Source: Phoronis australis
Lineage: Eukaryota; Phoronida; Phoronidae
Assembly: GCA_002633005.1 (NCBI GenBank)
Contig: NMRA01000318.1
Span: forward strand, 137,452-201,451
DNA: 64,000 nucleotides
Direction: 5' to 3'
Position numbers and translations under genes: made by a program. This document shows, piece by piece, positions 35,458 to 48,425 of this stretch. The notes below the pieces were generated by a model. It saw nothing but the letters and a program-made list of their open reading frames with translations. It had not been told where the DNA came from and ran no database searches. Every line of letters begins with the position of its first letter. The first letter of the stretch is position 1.

Positions 35458-38221
35458 CTGTAATAGTTAATGGCATTTTGATTTCATGATGTTCGTGTAG
35501 TGGTCAGCCGCGACTTTGCAAGGAATGTTTGCATGTTCAGAAATCTGAGGTCCCCCTGGTGTGTTGTATTGAACAAATGGAAATAGTGAACCCGCGCAGC
35601 AGCAGGTAAAGTGTAAAACAACATATCACCTGTGACCAATGAAGGCATACAGGCGAACCTGTAATGGAAGCACACAACCGATTTACAATTTGATAAATAA
35701 AATAAAGCATACTATAATATGCAAGGAAACAGTTACCAGTCAAACTAGATTGGATAAAATTACAATGACAAAACTGCAATTATCTCTTGTTCACTGTGTG
35801 ACCTACTGACTACTGTACTGAATATTCACTCCATTGATGACTAGCCCCAGTGAGACTGGAATATGCATAGAACCGGCGGGCTCGTTATCCAGAGGATGAA
35901 ACTGGTTCAATAAATAAGGGACCACTATATCCCGGAGACCAGCGCTGTTAATCCCTGGACTTACTTTAAGACGTGGCACTTTCTGTATGGAACCAAAACC
36001 ACGTTCACGCCACATACACATTTGTTTCGGTTCTTGTGCATACTGTNCGTCTCACTACAATACTGTCTGACACTGTGCAACCAATCGTGTCATTACAGCT
36101 CAGGCATTACTTATTTACAGGCGGTTTAAGCGTCTAGGTATTACTAAAGCTTAAACACTTAATTCATGGTATTACGGATTACGGTTGAGAAAATCACGTC
36201 GGCACTAACAGCACATCATCCTCACTCAAAAATGAGAAATGACCGACCATCACCAGACTGCTACTTCCGGGATCAGCGACATCTCTCGACAACATGGAAG
36301 TAGAGTTAGTGTTTAGGACAATTGACTCAGCCGCAGAGTAGTACAGATTTTGCGTTGAATGGACATTATCGGTTTCACGGTCGAAAAAGCACACTTTTTA
36401 TCATTTTTGTTGGATTTACTACACTTTTTGATGTTATTAGCTTTGACTAGAGCTGTAAAACAATAAAATCGGGTGACTATAAAACCACAGTGACACTGAG
36501 CGGCCATCAAAACTAAGGTAAGGCTGCAACCGCTCATCGTTGGCCGCTGACGGGAAAGTGACGCCTGTAAATTACGTACGTAAATTAAGAACGTAAAGAC
36601 ACCTTTCACGCCCGTGTTTTACGAGTACAAGCTTTGTGTTCAATAGGTTGAAGGTCGTGTAAGCTCTGTAAAAGTTGTCATTCGCCCAACGGTTTGTAAC
36701 TTATGCTCGGCGTCTGAGGCACGCTCGTAAAACGACGAGCGTAACACGACAAGTGTAAATATTTCGAGCCTTACGATTATGTAGGACCTTATCGGGAATT
36801 CTGTGCATTTAACCTAACACGTATAAAAGTGACTTAGCTAAGACAAATCTTAAGTTTTAGTAAATTTTAAGATAAAACTTAAATTTGTCTCGACTGAGAC
36901 CATTTCAAGAAAGAGATTTTAAGTTTGAATTAAGTTTTTGATAAAAGTTTGTTCTTAATTTTTACTATTTCACCAGATGTGGAAGTTTCAAAGTATGGAA
37001 ATTAAGACAAATCTTAGACTTAAGTCAAAAATGAACTTAAGTCAGTTTCTTGGAACGGGCCCCTTAACTTTGTGCAAACATTTTCTTAAAGGTGGGAAAC
37101 GGAGAATTTGATTTTTGACTTCATACCAACTTGAAACCGTTACATCCGCTTGGGTCTCGTGATCGTATTATTTAAGCAAAAAGAATGTAGGCCCTACATT
37201 CAAAGCCAAACCTCGACATCAATAACATTTGACCAAATTTCGTTTGATATAATGTCCATTAGTTAAAATCTCAAAAACGCAGTTCAGCACACTCTACATT
37301 ATCACTCCCTTAAGTTATGTGAAGAGAAGTGACATTTTTGATAGCCTCTCAAGTATAAGTGGAACATTTTAAAAATTAATCCCATCATAGTTTAGAGAAC
37401 GTTGCAAAAGCATAAAATCTAAAAGTTCCAGATGAGCTCAAATCAGGCCATTCTGAGATATCTCGATTGTAGCCAAATTTGGACATTTTTCTGGGGTCTT
37501 GCATAACCGTCCAATCACACGCTCGAAATTTTACGTTCGTTTACAACTGCACGTGTCAAAAACAGCAAGACTTCGGATATTTTATGCTTAATATTGACCG
37601 GAGTGGAAAACATGTTAAAGCTGCACTTTCCGTGTTCAGCTGACGAAAAACGAAAATCAGATTAGACTTTTTACCGACTCTCACAAAATTAGTCTCTGGC
37701 TGATCACAGCGTGATACTAATACATTTACGTTAGCAACTCAAATTACTGACAATGAAAATATGCGTCTCTATAACATTTTCGAATTTGCAATTTTAGGTT
37801 TGGCTAAACCCAATAAACTCCGGGACGCTTTCTAAATCGAAGATGTTCTTGTTGGTAACGAAATGGAATTCTATGCCAGTAAGAATTATCATGGGACCGC
37901 TTTTGTGAGACTATGAAGCTTAACTTCATTTTGGTGTTTTGCCAGCCAAAGAGGACGAACTGCAGCTTTATCTGTGCTCTCGCAAGATTACCCCTTGTAA
38001 CCAATGATACAAATAGGGGGTATAAAATATGAGCCAATAAAAAGGGAAATCACTCAAAATTCAAACCCACACCTAAGTCATTCCCACAGACAGGAAGATG
38101 TCCAGGCCTATCCGATAAGAAACTCATCATCACCATTCATACATGTATGAAGTGTGTCATATTAATGAATTAGCCGCGTCTGAGTGATATCATTTTTATT
38201 ACAGATTTTAGCTTTTAATTT

Positions 38222-38280
38222 TATCATCATCATCATCATCATCATCATCATAACCATCATCATCATCATTATTATTATTG
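38222..38280. repeat. ATC/ATT trinucleotide microsatellite
   Basis: Runs of ATC interrupted once by AACC, then three ATT units. Simple sequence repeat, no coding context. Confidence 0.95.
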
Positions 38281-38936
38281 AGTTGGCATCAATTTGATAG
38301 TTCAAAGATCAACGTGTTTTCAAAGGTCATAATTTCTTTCTGCAGATCATTTCAACTTCAAATCACGGAAATTTGATGTTAGCAAATTGGATTTTTCAGG
38401 ATTTACGCATTAAGTACCTGGCAATTTCTGTCATGTGTTAGAAAAATTTCTTAGTCGTTAATGAGTCAAAATAATTGAATTGATCTCAAAGCTACCTATA
38501 AAGGCTAACCGTTAGAGTGACGCTGTCGAATGAGTCGCATTTCAAAGGAAAGCCATCACCAATATTCAATTCAACGATTACACGACTGAGACAATTCAGT
38601 TAAAATCCTGTCAAGTAATAAGTTAATTATAGATTATAGCTGACACACGATATGTCATATTTCGCTCCTATACAAAGTCACTATTCATCGAGAGATGACG
38701 GTTAGTCATAAGACATTCGCACCTCATACAGTTTGTATAGAAGGTTTGGCAGTTTGCCAATAAGCCGTATAGAAGTAATAACGACATGAACTAAGTTATA
38801 AAAAAACACTTCAAGTGAGATTTTTAATTCAAATAACAGATAATTTAATTTGAAAACTGTTGATTTTGCATTGAATTTTCGTTATTTTGACATTTGATCA
38901 TTGCGCGTAATATCAAATTGCACAATGACGACGTAT

Positions 38937-39440
38937 TAAACAATGAATAAATGAATAAATCTTTATTTTAAGTATTTTGCCTAAGAAGCACCCAGCCTCG
39001 ATGAGACTTACAATACTGTTGCAATTACACGATAATTAATTAATAACAACATAGAAGAATATGGAAGAATCTTTTATACAATACAGAAGCAGTTTCACAA
39101 TAATCAATTGATAACACGATGAAAAACATGGAAGGATCTGTGAGACATGCCACTGGTAGATAACAGGAACAGGAAATGATAGTTAGTTACGAAACAGTTG
39201 AGTGCAAATTTAATTTCCGGGTTGAAAAAGTATCCCTGAGATATTTAGCTAAAGAACGTATGGTACTTTCATTAGAAATCATGAGACATAAATTTCACCG
39301 TTCAAGAATGATTTGGGGTCTAGGATAAATGTAGTGTGAAAAGCACCACACGTTTTTTTCTTTAATATTGTCATTTATTAGCGGTGAAGCAAAAACTGAA
39401 ACAGTAGGCAAACGCGAGTGTAGACACATATTATGAATTC
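38937..39440 (-). mobile_element. Possible 3' end of a retroelement
   Basis: Read on the minus strand, a long non-coding stretch ends in AAAATAAAGATTTATTCATT, a polyadenylation-signal-like tail followed by ATTC-type repeats, as seen at the 3' ends of many non-LTR elements. No reverse transcriptase frame is present upstream. Weak call from tail style only. Confidence 0.25.
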
Positions 39441-39696
39441 ATTAAAGAAGAAACTATTTGTGTTCGGTTGTTCACATCAACAAAGTATTGTTCACAATCA
39501 CAACAACATAACAAAATCGCCATCTAGTGAAATGCAGCGGAGTAAGCGTGATACTGAAATTGGCGCGCTTTTAAGAAAGTCAAATTGTACATTCTTAAGT
39601 GACGCTGAAATAGTTCAAAAATGATCTCCGTGAATTCTTATTTTTTGTTACTTCGCAGAAAAGACGAGGAGTAATCGAAATAAAATATAAAATAAA

Positions 39697-39833
39697 AACG
39701 GGGGACATGGCCCCCTTAAAATTCTCCCAGATTCCATTTGGCAGTTCGGGGGTGCGAATTTCTGACGGGCTAATACACTGCCCTGCCTCACCCCCGCCCC
39801 CCCCCCNCAACTCAAAATCTGGATCCGCCCCTG
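39697..39833. mobile_element. 5'-truncated copy of the TGGCGGAT element
   Basis: 'aaaattctcccagattccat', 'cagttcgggggtgcga' and the closing 'atccgcccctgg' match 51896-52052. The left end is missing. A C-run containing an unresolved base sits before the terminus. Confidence 0.65.
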
Positions 39834-40945
39834 GATGCCAAGCGCTTAAAGTTCAGGTACTCAAAATCTAGAATATAAACAGTGAGCTACGCCTAAATAA
39901 GAAACTCAGTAAGCCGGGGAAGAGAGACAACAGATAGATACTATGTTTATTAACTTAGTTAACCATTAGTAAAATACAATAAAAGCAGTATTTTGTATAT
40001 ATTTGTATGTAAGCCGGAGATCCTCAAAGGCAAATCCGCTTCACTGAGGTCCACCGGAGTGCACAAAACAATACAAATAAGCAATAGAAATGTAAGAAGA
40101 TTATTATGAGCATGCCAAATGACATCGTGTGAATTTCGCAAGCTATTGTTTAACTTCCGTAAGCGCGTCGCATGGTTATCGTCAATGGGACGCTACCAAT
40201 GTTTTCCTTTGTTACGTCTTTGTTATATAACTGTACAGGTCGCACGGATATCGTACCTTGGGTGCACATCAGCACGTTACTTATAAATGCTTACCATTAT
40301 CTTTATTATAAGAAAGAAAACCAAGTGAGCAATAGCTACGCTTATCTACCGATATCTATGTGACGAGCTTGCGACATAGTTTGGACATACGTTGAAAGAC
40401 TGAACTATGGTATCAGTAGAATAAAAACGCTTTTAATCGTTTATACTTAAACGTGTATTATTTGTTTAAAAATAGATATATAGATATATAAAGCCGTCAA
40501 ATTATAAAACTGACGTCGCATAAACTAATTCAAAATAAATTCTTTTTGAAAAGGATTTCAATTTCTAATTAAATTAGAGGTGGCTTTTCAGTAATCCATG
40601 TACGTTTCAAATTTTGCCAGAGGTGTCTTTCTTTAGGCGACTGTAACGGAAAGGTAATTCAGTGACCCACCACATTTTTGAAGATTTGTGGCAGGAAAAG
40701 ACTAAAACACAAAATATGCCGGGCCTACAGCATGTTATCAGATGTTTTGACATTGTTTCTAATTGACAAATTACCAGTGAAGATACTCTCAAAACCCAAA
40801 AAAGAATGTGCTCTATAACGTGCAATACACCAACTAGATATTGAAGCATACAGGACTCTATGAAAACTATTATTTCCTTTTTCTTTATATTAAAAACCCC
40901 ATGAAATGAATTTAACAACAAACTAAACAACAGCGTTACCATTCG

Positions 40946-41147
40946 CACACCCAGCGAGAAATATAAGGGGGTCTCGAATTTTCAGTATATGGACCTTTTA
41001 CTCAAAAAACGAGGACCAACAAAACGGGGTACTACGTTCAAACCTATGAATTGTGCATTCGCGCCGAATTCCGGTAGGCTTTTGTTTCGTTTTCTCGGAG
41101 TTTTTGTTTCTCGGAGGCCGACATTTTTGCTCACTTCGCCAAATTAT
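40946..41147 (+). mobile_element. MITE, CACCCAGYCTAAAAA family, copy 2
   Basis: 'cacacccagc', 'atggaccttttactcaaaaa', 'aattgtgcattc' and 'cacttcgccaaat' in the same order as the other copies; diverged and shortened. Confidence 0.65.
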
Positions 41148-41440
41148 GTTCTTTCAACAAGTAAGGCTAGGAAAGAATATGATTTTGGCCTGTTTGTTTT
41201 TGAAAATTGAGTCGCTGGTGCTGTATTTTTTCTCACCCACTTTTCGAAAAAGAAAATCCACCTGAGACGAGAGGAAATGATGCAGAATTCGTTTATTTTG
41301 CTCAATTCAAACCAGCTTTGGAACTGATGACAGTCCTGTCAGTCCTCGTAAAGATTTTCTTTAACCCTATTGGTGGCAACAAACATGGAAATGGCATTAC
41401 CAACCAATAAGTAGCCAAATGGCGACCAAATTGTCCTTTA

Positions 41441-41800
41441 CCGTATAGCCGCGCCTTTAGGCCCATGGGCTTATATTCTGTGGCCTTCTTCCCCCAAGTG
41501 GTTCGCATATTGGCGCATGCGTCTGAGTTTCGCAAATAATCCCTGGTAATGTCCCCTGCACAGGCCCATACATTAATTCGCACATAGGCAAACCCGTTTT
41601 CTATGCAAAATCGAGTTGCTTTTCATGGACAAAATTTAAACGTATGACCGCGCCTTTAGGCCCATGAGCCTGTATCTGAAATAATGCTTTTTTCGTGCCC
41701 TTTTTTACCAACGTGGTTTGCATATCGGCGCATGCGAAGCTCCGCACAGACGCCCATGGGACTAATAGCGCGGCAAAATGGTAATAGAATAGTCTGGATT
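41441..41800. repeat. Dispersed repeat ('cccatgggcctaatrgcgcg' family), copy 2, partly tandem
   Basis: 'gcgcctttaggcccatg' occurs at about 41450 and again at about 41650, and the gcgcatgcg-containing block also occurs twice, so the unit is partly duplicated. The closing 'cacagacgcccatgggacta' matches the 30806-31125 copy. Confidence 0.65.
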
Positions 41801-42241
41801 TCGCCAACAAAAAGATTCGCATGCGATTCATAACCATGCAACACGTCACTCGAACGATAATTCAATTGCATATCTGTCAAAAGGCAAGTTTAGAACTGTT
41901 CGTACTTGCAAGCCGTCACGTGTTACCTGCACCCAAGTGCAGTGAATTTTGAAACTGCTCCTGCCGAGGATTAGTCGACGTTGTGTTTATGCAGCTGTCT
42001 CAGAGGTACCGGTCGGTACACATTGTTTGTATTTGTACCTGTTACAGGCAGGAGCGAAACAAGTGATTTTGTTTCGGGGGCCAATGTGCGCGATAAAGGA
42101 AAGTAATTTTAATGTCCGAAGGACTTGCATCCAAGGGAACAGATCTAAAGAATAAAAACGCGAGAAAATAGTTATGGTTCAGTTGTCATTACATTTCAGT
42201 ACGCGACCATTTGAAATTAGTAATTTCGAAGAGGCTCTGCT

Positions 42242-42462
42242 TCAGATACCATCCGGAAGTATGACGTACACTAGAAAGGTAAACCCGTGTATATGTCGGA
42301 GGAGGTCGATTCGGAAATGATCAATACTGCACATTTGTTCTTTTCTTTTCAACGACGAGCTCTTCTCTTTGTACTCTTCACAAAACACTGACATCGCGGC
42401 CGTTTCTTCAAGTTCTCGCGAGATTCTATACAAATTGATGTTTAGTTCCTGCATATCCTGAA
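42242..42462 (-). CDS. Possible exon of an unidentified coiled-coil protein
   Basis: On the minus strand a pyrimidine-rich acceptor (TTTATTTCTTTCAG) precedes an open frame that begins DMQELNINLYRISRELEETA and continues AMSVFCEEYKEKSSSLKRKE. The heptad-like, charged composition suggests a helical or coiled-coil segment. The later part of the frame (through 42242) is hydrophobic and less gene-like, so the true exon may end earlier, though a GT (G|GTATCT) lies at the end. I do not recognise the family and could not find neighbouring exons. It does not match the missing NAT9 N terminus. Confidence 0.3.
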
Positions 42463-44995
42463 AGAAATAAGATCAATGTTTTCAAAAGAAACAAGGCGCT
42501 TTTGAAAAAAATCCGACAGATTCGCATGAACTAAACTACCCAGAAAACATCGACAGTCGTTGTGAAAAAACTAAAGATGGTCTGATTATAATGCCACGGA
42601 TAATTTGTCAACCTAAACAGATCCATTAGTTGTGATGTAAGTAATATAGGTTCATCAAAGGATAGCGACGGTTTAATGCGCTCGCTTTCTTTGATCGAAA
42701 CCATGTAAATAACGACTTTAATATAACACAGACGGCTCATCAATTGTATTAGTCTAGCGTTCAGACCTTCGTCAAGTCAGGTTTTCTTCAAACTTGTAAA
42801 AAATGTACATGCACCGGCCACAGTAATCTTAATCAAGCGTACGTCATGAATACAAAATGGCGAATCTTGTCACAACACGTCATGTCATGTGTCAGAATCA
42901 GTTTTGATTAGCGAATTCAACACATAAAACGCATTCATGTAAGTATTGTCTAAACAAAATAATTAAAAAAATACTCGCAACAACAATCGGATAATGATGA
43001 TTAAAATGACAACAGCAACAAAAAACAACAACCACAAGATCATCAAAATAACAAACATACGGCGTTTTATGTATTCAATACTAGCTTTTTAAGGTCACCC
43101 TTTCCTACAACTTCACCAGTTTAAAACACAGAACCTGCATCAACAATCGAGAGGTATCCTTAAAATAGGAGAATTTCGTAACTTAGGGTCCTGCACGTAT
43201 TTACGTTTTTAGCTGAAAGTTATAAAAAAGTGAAATTCAATGCCGTTCAAGTGTGGCAGCCATTTTGTAGGTGCACCACCAGAAATTCAAAAGATATTTT
43301 CAAAATACCACAATGACATTCTGTTTAATACACGATAGTGTGTACAGCATTATAACAAAATAACTAACATGGAACTGCATGTTTGGCAGCCGGAACGAGG
43401 TTACCATCTACTGAAAAATGCTATATTGCTGGCGGAGGTGTGCATAAGCATCACAGACCAACAAAAGTGCAGTTCGTCTTTATCATAGTTCATATAACAG
43501 AAAACGCAAATTCTATTACAGTAATATATTTTGTTGTGCTTTCCTGTTTCCAAAATAGCTCGAAATCAAATCTGGCTTTGGCGTGATCATGAATGTGGCC
43601 GAACTTCAACGATTCTCGAAAGAACGAGGCTGGCTGAAAATGTTTACGTCATTGGGATATTTACCTGGGCCCGGTCTCTAATCTTTGTACTCGAAACGAA
43701 CTCGAAACTATTTTTGGCAATTTCTCTGCTCGTTTTGTGCGAACTTAAAAAAATTGGTTATCAGACTGTGCTCGAATACATTATAGTTTATGCATAGGAG
43801 TTTCTAGTTCAAGTTTGCCCTTAAAGACCCTTATATTCGTGCTACAAACTCGAGTAAAAACTCGAAATTTCGAGTTCAAACTCGAACTTATTGCTTTAAT
43901 ATTGGGTTTACAAACTGTGAACTAAGGGCAATAAATTTTCTACGTAAGTTATTGTGTACTCGAGCATAGAATAATAGACACTTATCTTGTGTTCGCCCAA
44001 AAGTAGAGTAGAAAATGCCAAACCTGGACTTTCCGATATTTATTAAATCAATAATCAAAATGATTTCAGTAGAAGACACAATATAAATAGGCCTGTCCCT
44101 TCTAGATCCTTAAATGACATGGTCCTGTGAGCTAGACCTAAAGCATAGTACAATGTATTTTCATCCAAATTGTGATTTTTGGACGCCTGAACACAAATTC
44201 CAGTCCAATGACTGTGAAACTGCATAGAAATTAACCATACATAAGTGTTACAGAGTACACGGGTCTTAGCCCACCGGGGCACTCCACCATTTTAACATTG
44301 GTGCTGCTGGCAATTAAGGACATCTCTTTCAGAGAGTCGGACACCAATGTATTGCACAATTAAAATTGACTCCACAACACAGTACTGTGGTAATAGTTCA
44401 CCCCACAAAACGCACATAACTTAGCAAGTTATAATTGTCATGTTAGATTTTGGAAGCGGATTTGGTCATTTAGGAAAGCGAGTTTTATCATGGTGCCGAC
44501 TGGCCGAGATCATTTGAACATTTTTGAGACTCAGCGAGAGATTTTAATCTGTTAAGTAGTCGAGGACTGGAAATGTTCAATGCTTCTTCAAAATCAAATC
44601 AGATTTACGCTTAACTTCAATCAAATGAAAGCGTGGATGTTAAGTTATTTCTGGAAGACGGAAGAGGAATGGAAACCCACCGGTCGTCTAATAAAGCCCG
44701 GCATTTCTGGAAATGTTTAATTCGCCTCGCATGTCATTCGCAAATGCTTCTTCTAGAGAGGCTACTCCCCAAGGTGCTTCGGCCCTTTGCTTTTTTATCA
44801 CGTACACTCAGGGGATTAGCACTGGGCTTTTTTCACGCCGGCTTTGTTCAACAATACACCACCAGCGTCAACTATACTGTGCCTAGCAACGAAACAATTG
44901 ATTAGGCAGATTAGACGGTTCTCTAATCCGACTCCTGATTGGTCATCAAAATGATGTCAACTAATAACTCACTTGCGAGTTTCTCGTTAGTCAAC

Positions 44996-45033
44996 GTGAC
45001 GTCACCGGAAAAGGGGCAAAACCCGCCATATTG
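44996..45033. promoter_or_regulatory. Promoter-like cluster: CRE palindrome, GGAA core, YY1-like site
   Basis: GTGACGTCAC (44996-45005) is a perfect CRE palindrome, followed immediately by CCGGAA and then GCCATATTG (45025-45033), similar to YY1 sites. No coding exon is recognised on either side, so which gene it would serve is unknown. Confidence 0.3.
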
Positions 45034-45564
45034 CTCTTGTTTGGCCCCGAGTCTTTGCTACACACGCTAAATTTTACTGGAGTTCTTATGGTGAATTTTA
45101 CGCTTAAAACGTTAACATAACTTAAAAGATGGTAGATGGATCGTGGAATAAATGTGAATTGACGAAGAAAATGTGAACTTGTTATGTTGTGCGAAGCTGT
45201 GAACGGACTGAAATTGGAACTCAACCCGGTCTAGGCCTGAATGCTGCATGCAGGCATACAAGGCCGATAGTTTATCCCCATAAAAAGTTACTCACTTCAA
45301 AATACAGCAAATAAAATCAAATGAAACATACATATGCGCACATGGAGTTATAATTAATTAACACATACCCTGACTCTGGATACAATTTAGTCTACAAATA
45401 ACTTGAACCTATCCATGAAAACCTCGCGGTTCGCTCAAGTTTCTCTCACAGGGCGCCATTTTGAGGAAGTTACGTGAAATCACAAACAATAAGTCCAAGG
45501 AACACAAATCTTACAAATTCACTTAATATGTTCTCATGTTATTTTGCAAGTGTCACGCGCCAGG

Positions 45565-45624
45565 TCTCGCGCTTCACTCAGTCTCGCGCTTCACTCAGTC
45601 TCGCGCTTCACTCAGTCTCGCGCT
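45565..45624. repeat. 17-bp tandem repeat, about 3.5 copies
   Basis: TCTCGCGCTTCACTCAG repeats at 45565, 45582, 45599 and (partial) 45616 without mismatches. CpG-rich in an AT-rich neighbourhood; identical copies suggest recent slippage. Confidence 0.9.
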
Positions 45625-47223
45625 AGCCTTTGCCTCATACTCGCCTGACCAGTTGAACTACTTTGTGGTTATCGCGCGCGCGGTTTAAGTTAACAGTAAC
45701 CACAATGTGGAGTTTGAATTCTTCGCCAAAGTCACCTGAATTCCCGTAGCTATGCTTCATCGAAGATACGTTTAGAAGCAGAAAGGACCACTGGAGAAAG
45801 TACGCACCTTTTTAGGTGACACCTATCAGGTCAGTCAATCCACGTGACTTTCCAAGAAAATCTATACAGTAAGAACTTGACCGTGTTTTCCGCTTACGGG
45901 AAGACGACTGCGCGATGGAGGCCGGAAATATAACTGCTAGTGAGGTCACTGTCTCGGTGTGTTTGCTTTGACTATACTGAATAGGCGATTTATAGGAAAA
46001 CCCCAAAACACACTATATTTTGCAGTTTTATCGCTCTATAATGAATTCTAATAACTGATGTCGATTATAACCCCAAAAGACTTTTTAACCGTAAAACTGA
46101 ATGACTTTTGTCTTTTTCAATGGAACAAATGCATCCGTGTACGATTAGTTTCTTTCCCTAAGGATTCTTGCTTTAGAAACCGCACACATTCCTGAACTAC
46201 AAGTCCCGTGTACCGGGAAGGACGTTTTATCGCCTGGGTTTACAATCATTACATTTTACTTGTTCTATTATACATGTACTTTCGTCCTGTACCTCAAAGA
46301 TATACTGTGTTTCTTTGTATAAATGTTTCGCATGCACAGTCATGACGACATGTCAAAGATCGAAACTTTGTAGACGATTAGCGTAGTCTTTTCAAAGCAA
46401 AATTGCACCATTAAATTATGAACCAGCGAATCTGGTCGAAATTCTTAGAAACTATCTTCAAAAATGTATTGTTTTCCGTGGTGATATAATGCATAATTAA
46501 TCACCAAGTCAACTGTCGATATTTTCAGTCACAAAGTCTAAAACGATTTCTGCTAAATTTACTTTCCCGTGTTTCATTTTGTTCAAAACTGTGTCTTGAA
46601 AATGAAAAACTTTTCTCACCTTTTATGCTCTGTTGTATGTACAACGTATGAAAAACCGTGCATTGGATCACAGTATTATGAGACTTCGAGCTATCGAAAC
46701 CGAGACTGCAACCAGGTATGAGTCTACTGTGCGACACGACGGTGAAAATGGGATTTTCATTAATATTTACCTTGATCGAGATAAGGTCTTTATAAGATCG
46801 ATCTTACATCTTAATTCAATAAGAGTTACAAGCGGAAGTCGTAACCGAGTGGTTCTCTTCCATGGATCCTATTTCGCGCTCGTATTAGAGGATCGCACAA
46901 AAATCGATGACAGATTACCAGCCTAAACTCTTAATGGGTCGCGCCTCAATGTTTCTGATGCACTCGCAAAACTCACGCGCTACGATGAGTCTGCCGATGT
47001 AATTAGTGACGCTATCTTTGTCATGATTTACAAATATGCAGCCAATCGACGGAATGTCTATAAAATCTGATCAACTAGAGGTGTTGAGACAGTTCCGAGC
47101 GCTACGGCGCTATTGAAACGTAACCACCACAAGGTAAGTGAACGCACCGCGTGTCCATGCATAACTGTATAAGAAAATGCGCTCAGCAGGATGGATCGGT
47201 AAAATCACGTTTTCAGATAATTA

Positions 47224-47448
47224 TGCATGCACCCAGTCTAAAAAACGGGGGCTCGAATTTTTGACAATGTGGACCTTTTACTAAAAAACAGGGTACGTTC
47301 ACAGCTAGGAATTGTGCATTCTCCGACTTTAGGTAGCTCCTGCCTTATTAGTGGACTTTTGTCACGTTTTTTACTTTTTTAGACTTTTTGGTTCTTTGAG
47401 GCTGACCTTTTTGCCCACTTCGCCAAATAGGGGGGCTCGTTCGAGCCA
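47224..47448 (+). mobile_element. MITE, CACCCAGYCTAAAAA family, copy 3
   Basis: 'tgcatgcacccagtctaaaa', 'tgtggaccttttactaaaaa', 'aattgtgcattc' and 'tttttgcccacttcgccaaa' match copies 1 and 4 well. Same orientation as copies 1 and 2. Confidence 0.7.
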
Positions 47449-48065
47449 TGATAATAGGTTGGAAAATACACTGTAAACGCAAATGGATTATTTTACATTT
47501 GTCAAACAATTCGCGCATTTTTATAGCTTGTAAATATGATTCTTGGACCAATTTTCGTCACGTATAATTCACGACTTGCGTTAAATTTCATCTGCTGCAA
47601 TAAAACTCTTAGCATTTGTTGCAAGGATCAAGACACTTTGTAAATATCAAATCATCGACTTATTCGGCAACTAATTCGGACACAAAAAGTTTTCGTCGTT
47701 TAGTTAACTATATTTTAAGTTTATAACTAACTTTGAAGAAGGTTGCGCAAAACAAAAAAGGAAAAATAACAATGGCAGCATCTTCTTCGTGTGTTTTCTT
47801 CAGTGACAAATGATATGCAATTGATACCGACGCAGTTGTTTACTTATGAATGTACCTTTCATTAGTTGCTAAACTGTACTTAAAACATAACTACGGGACT
47901 CCCAAAATGGTAATCCGTGGAATGTTATTCTACACACTTTTTGCTTTCAGGCAATGAATAGACCTGTCCTAGACTGAGTTAAATTCTATAGTGTCGTTGA
48001 TTGATGGCTAAATATATTCGCTACTTAAGGTTATGAAGTTTTATTCACAAGTAAAGTTCCACATG

Positions 48066-48425
48066 AAAGGGGTATTATCGTTTTTACTGCCGAAAAAGTT
48101 TTTGAGATGTTGGGTGGAATAACCTTTTCGATTTTTTTAATTTTCACCATAGTTATACGAGAATAAAATCTGTTGTGTTTTTGATATTTTATTGCAGTTC
48201 GCCGTCAATTCTCACTTTTGTCCGTCAGCCATTTATTGAAATCAAGGCCTGTGGCTTTACCACCAATTTGCTTACAAAACGCTGTAACTTGTCGAGAGGG
48301 AGTTAGCTCCCGGGCAGACAACCAGTGATCTGCGACCGCAAAGGTTCCCGGTTCGAATCCCACCGATGACGTCATGTTAAAGTTGCCTAAAACGCACTTG
48401 TTTTCAACATAAAAACACGCTTAGG
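48066..48425 (+). mobile_element. Relative of the TTAA element with a clean tRNA-like head
   Basis: Starts with 'gaaaggggtattatcg', comparable with the 33947 element, and shares 'tgaaatcaaggcc'. GGTTCGAATCC at 48350-48360 is a perfect B box, and TTAGCTCCCGGGCAGA near 48303 fits an A box, so a tRNA-like unit of about 70 bp is embedded near the 3' side. The inverted ends are eroded. Confidence 0.55.

Larger units (their letters stand above)
35458..42240. other. Region upstream of the visible NAT9 exons; repeats and unassigned sequence
   Basis: Should contain the NAT9 first exon and promoter, which I could not place. It holds part of the AGGGACAT-type element near 36380-36520, a partly self-complementary AT-rich patch at 36820-37060, an ATC microsatellite, and repeat copies at 39697, 40946 and 41441. 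A minus-strand open frame at 35803-36021 contains a possible donor (AAA|GTAAGT) but resembles nothing I know. Confidence 0.5.

Noticed and set aside
35803-36021. 72-codon minus-strand frame containing VVPY, considered as the NAT9 N terminus
   Set aside because: Only three to four residues resemble the family, and the frame does not end in the required phase before a donor at the right place.
48297-48364. Possible functional tRNA gene
   Set aside because: A and B boxes are present but a full cloverleaf could not be drawn, and the surrounding sequence belongs to a repeat family.
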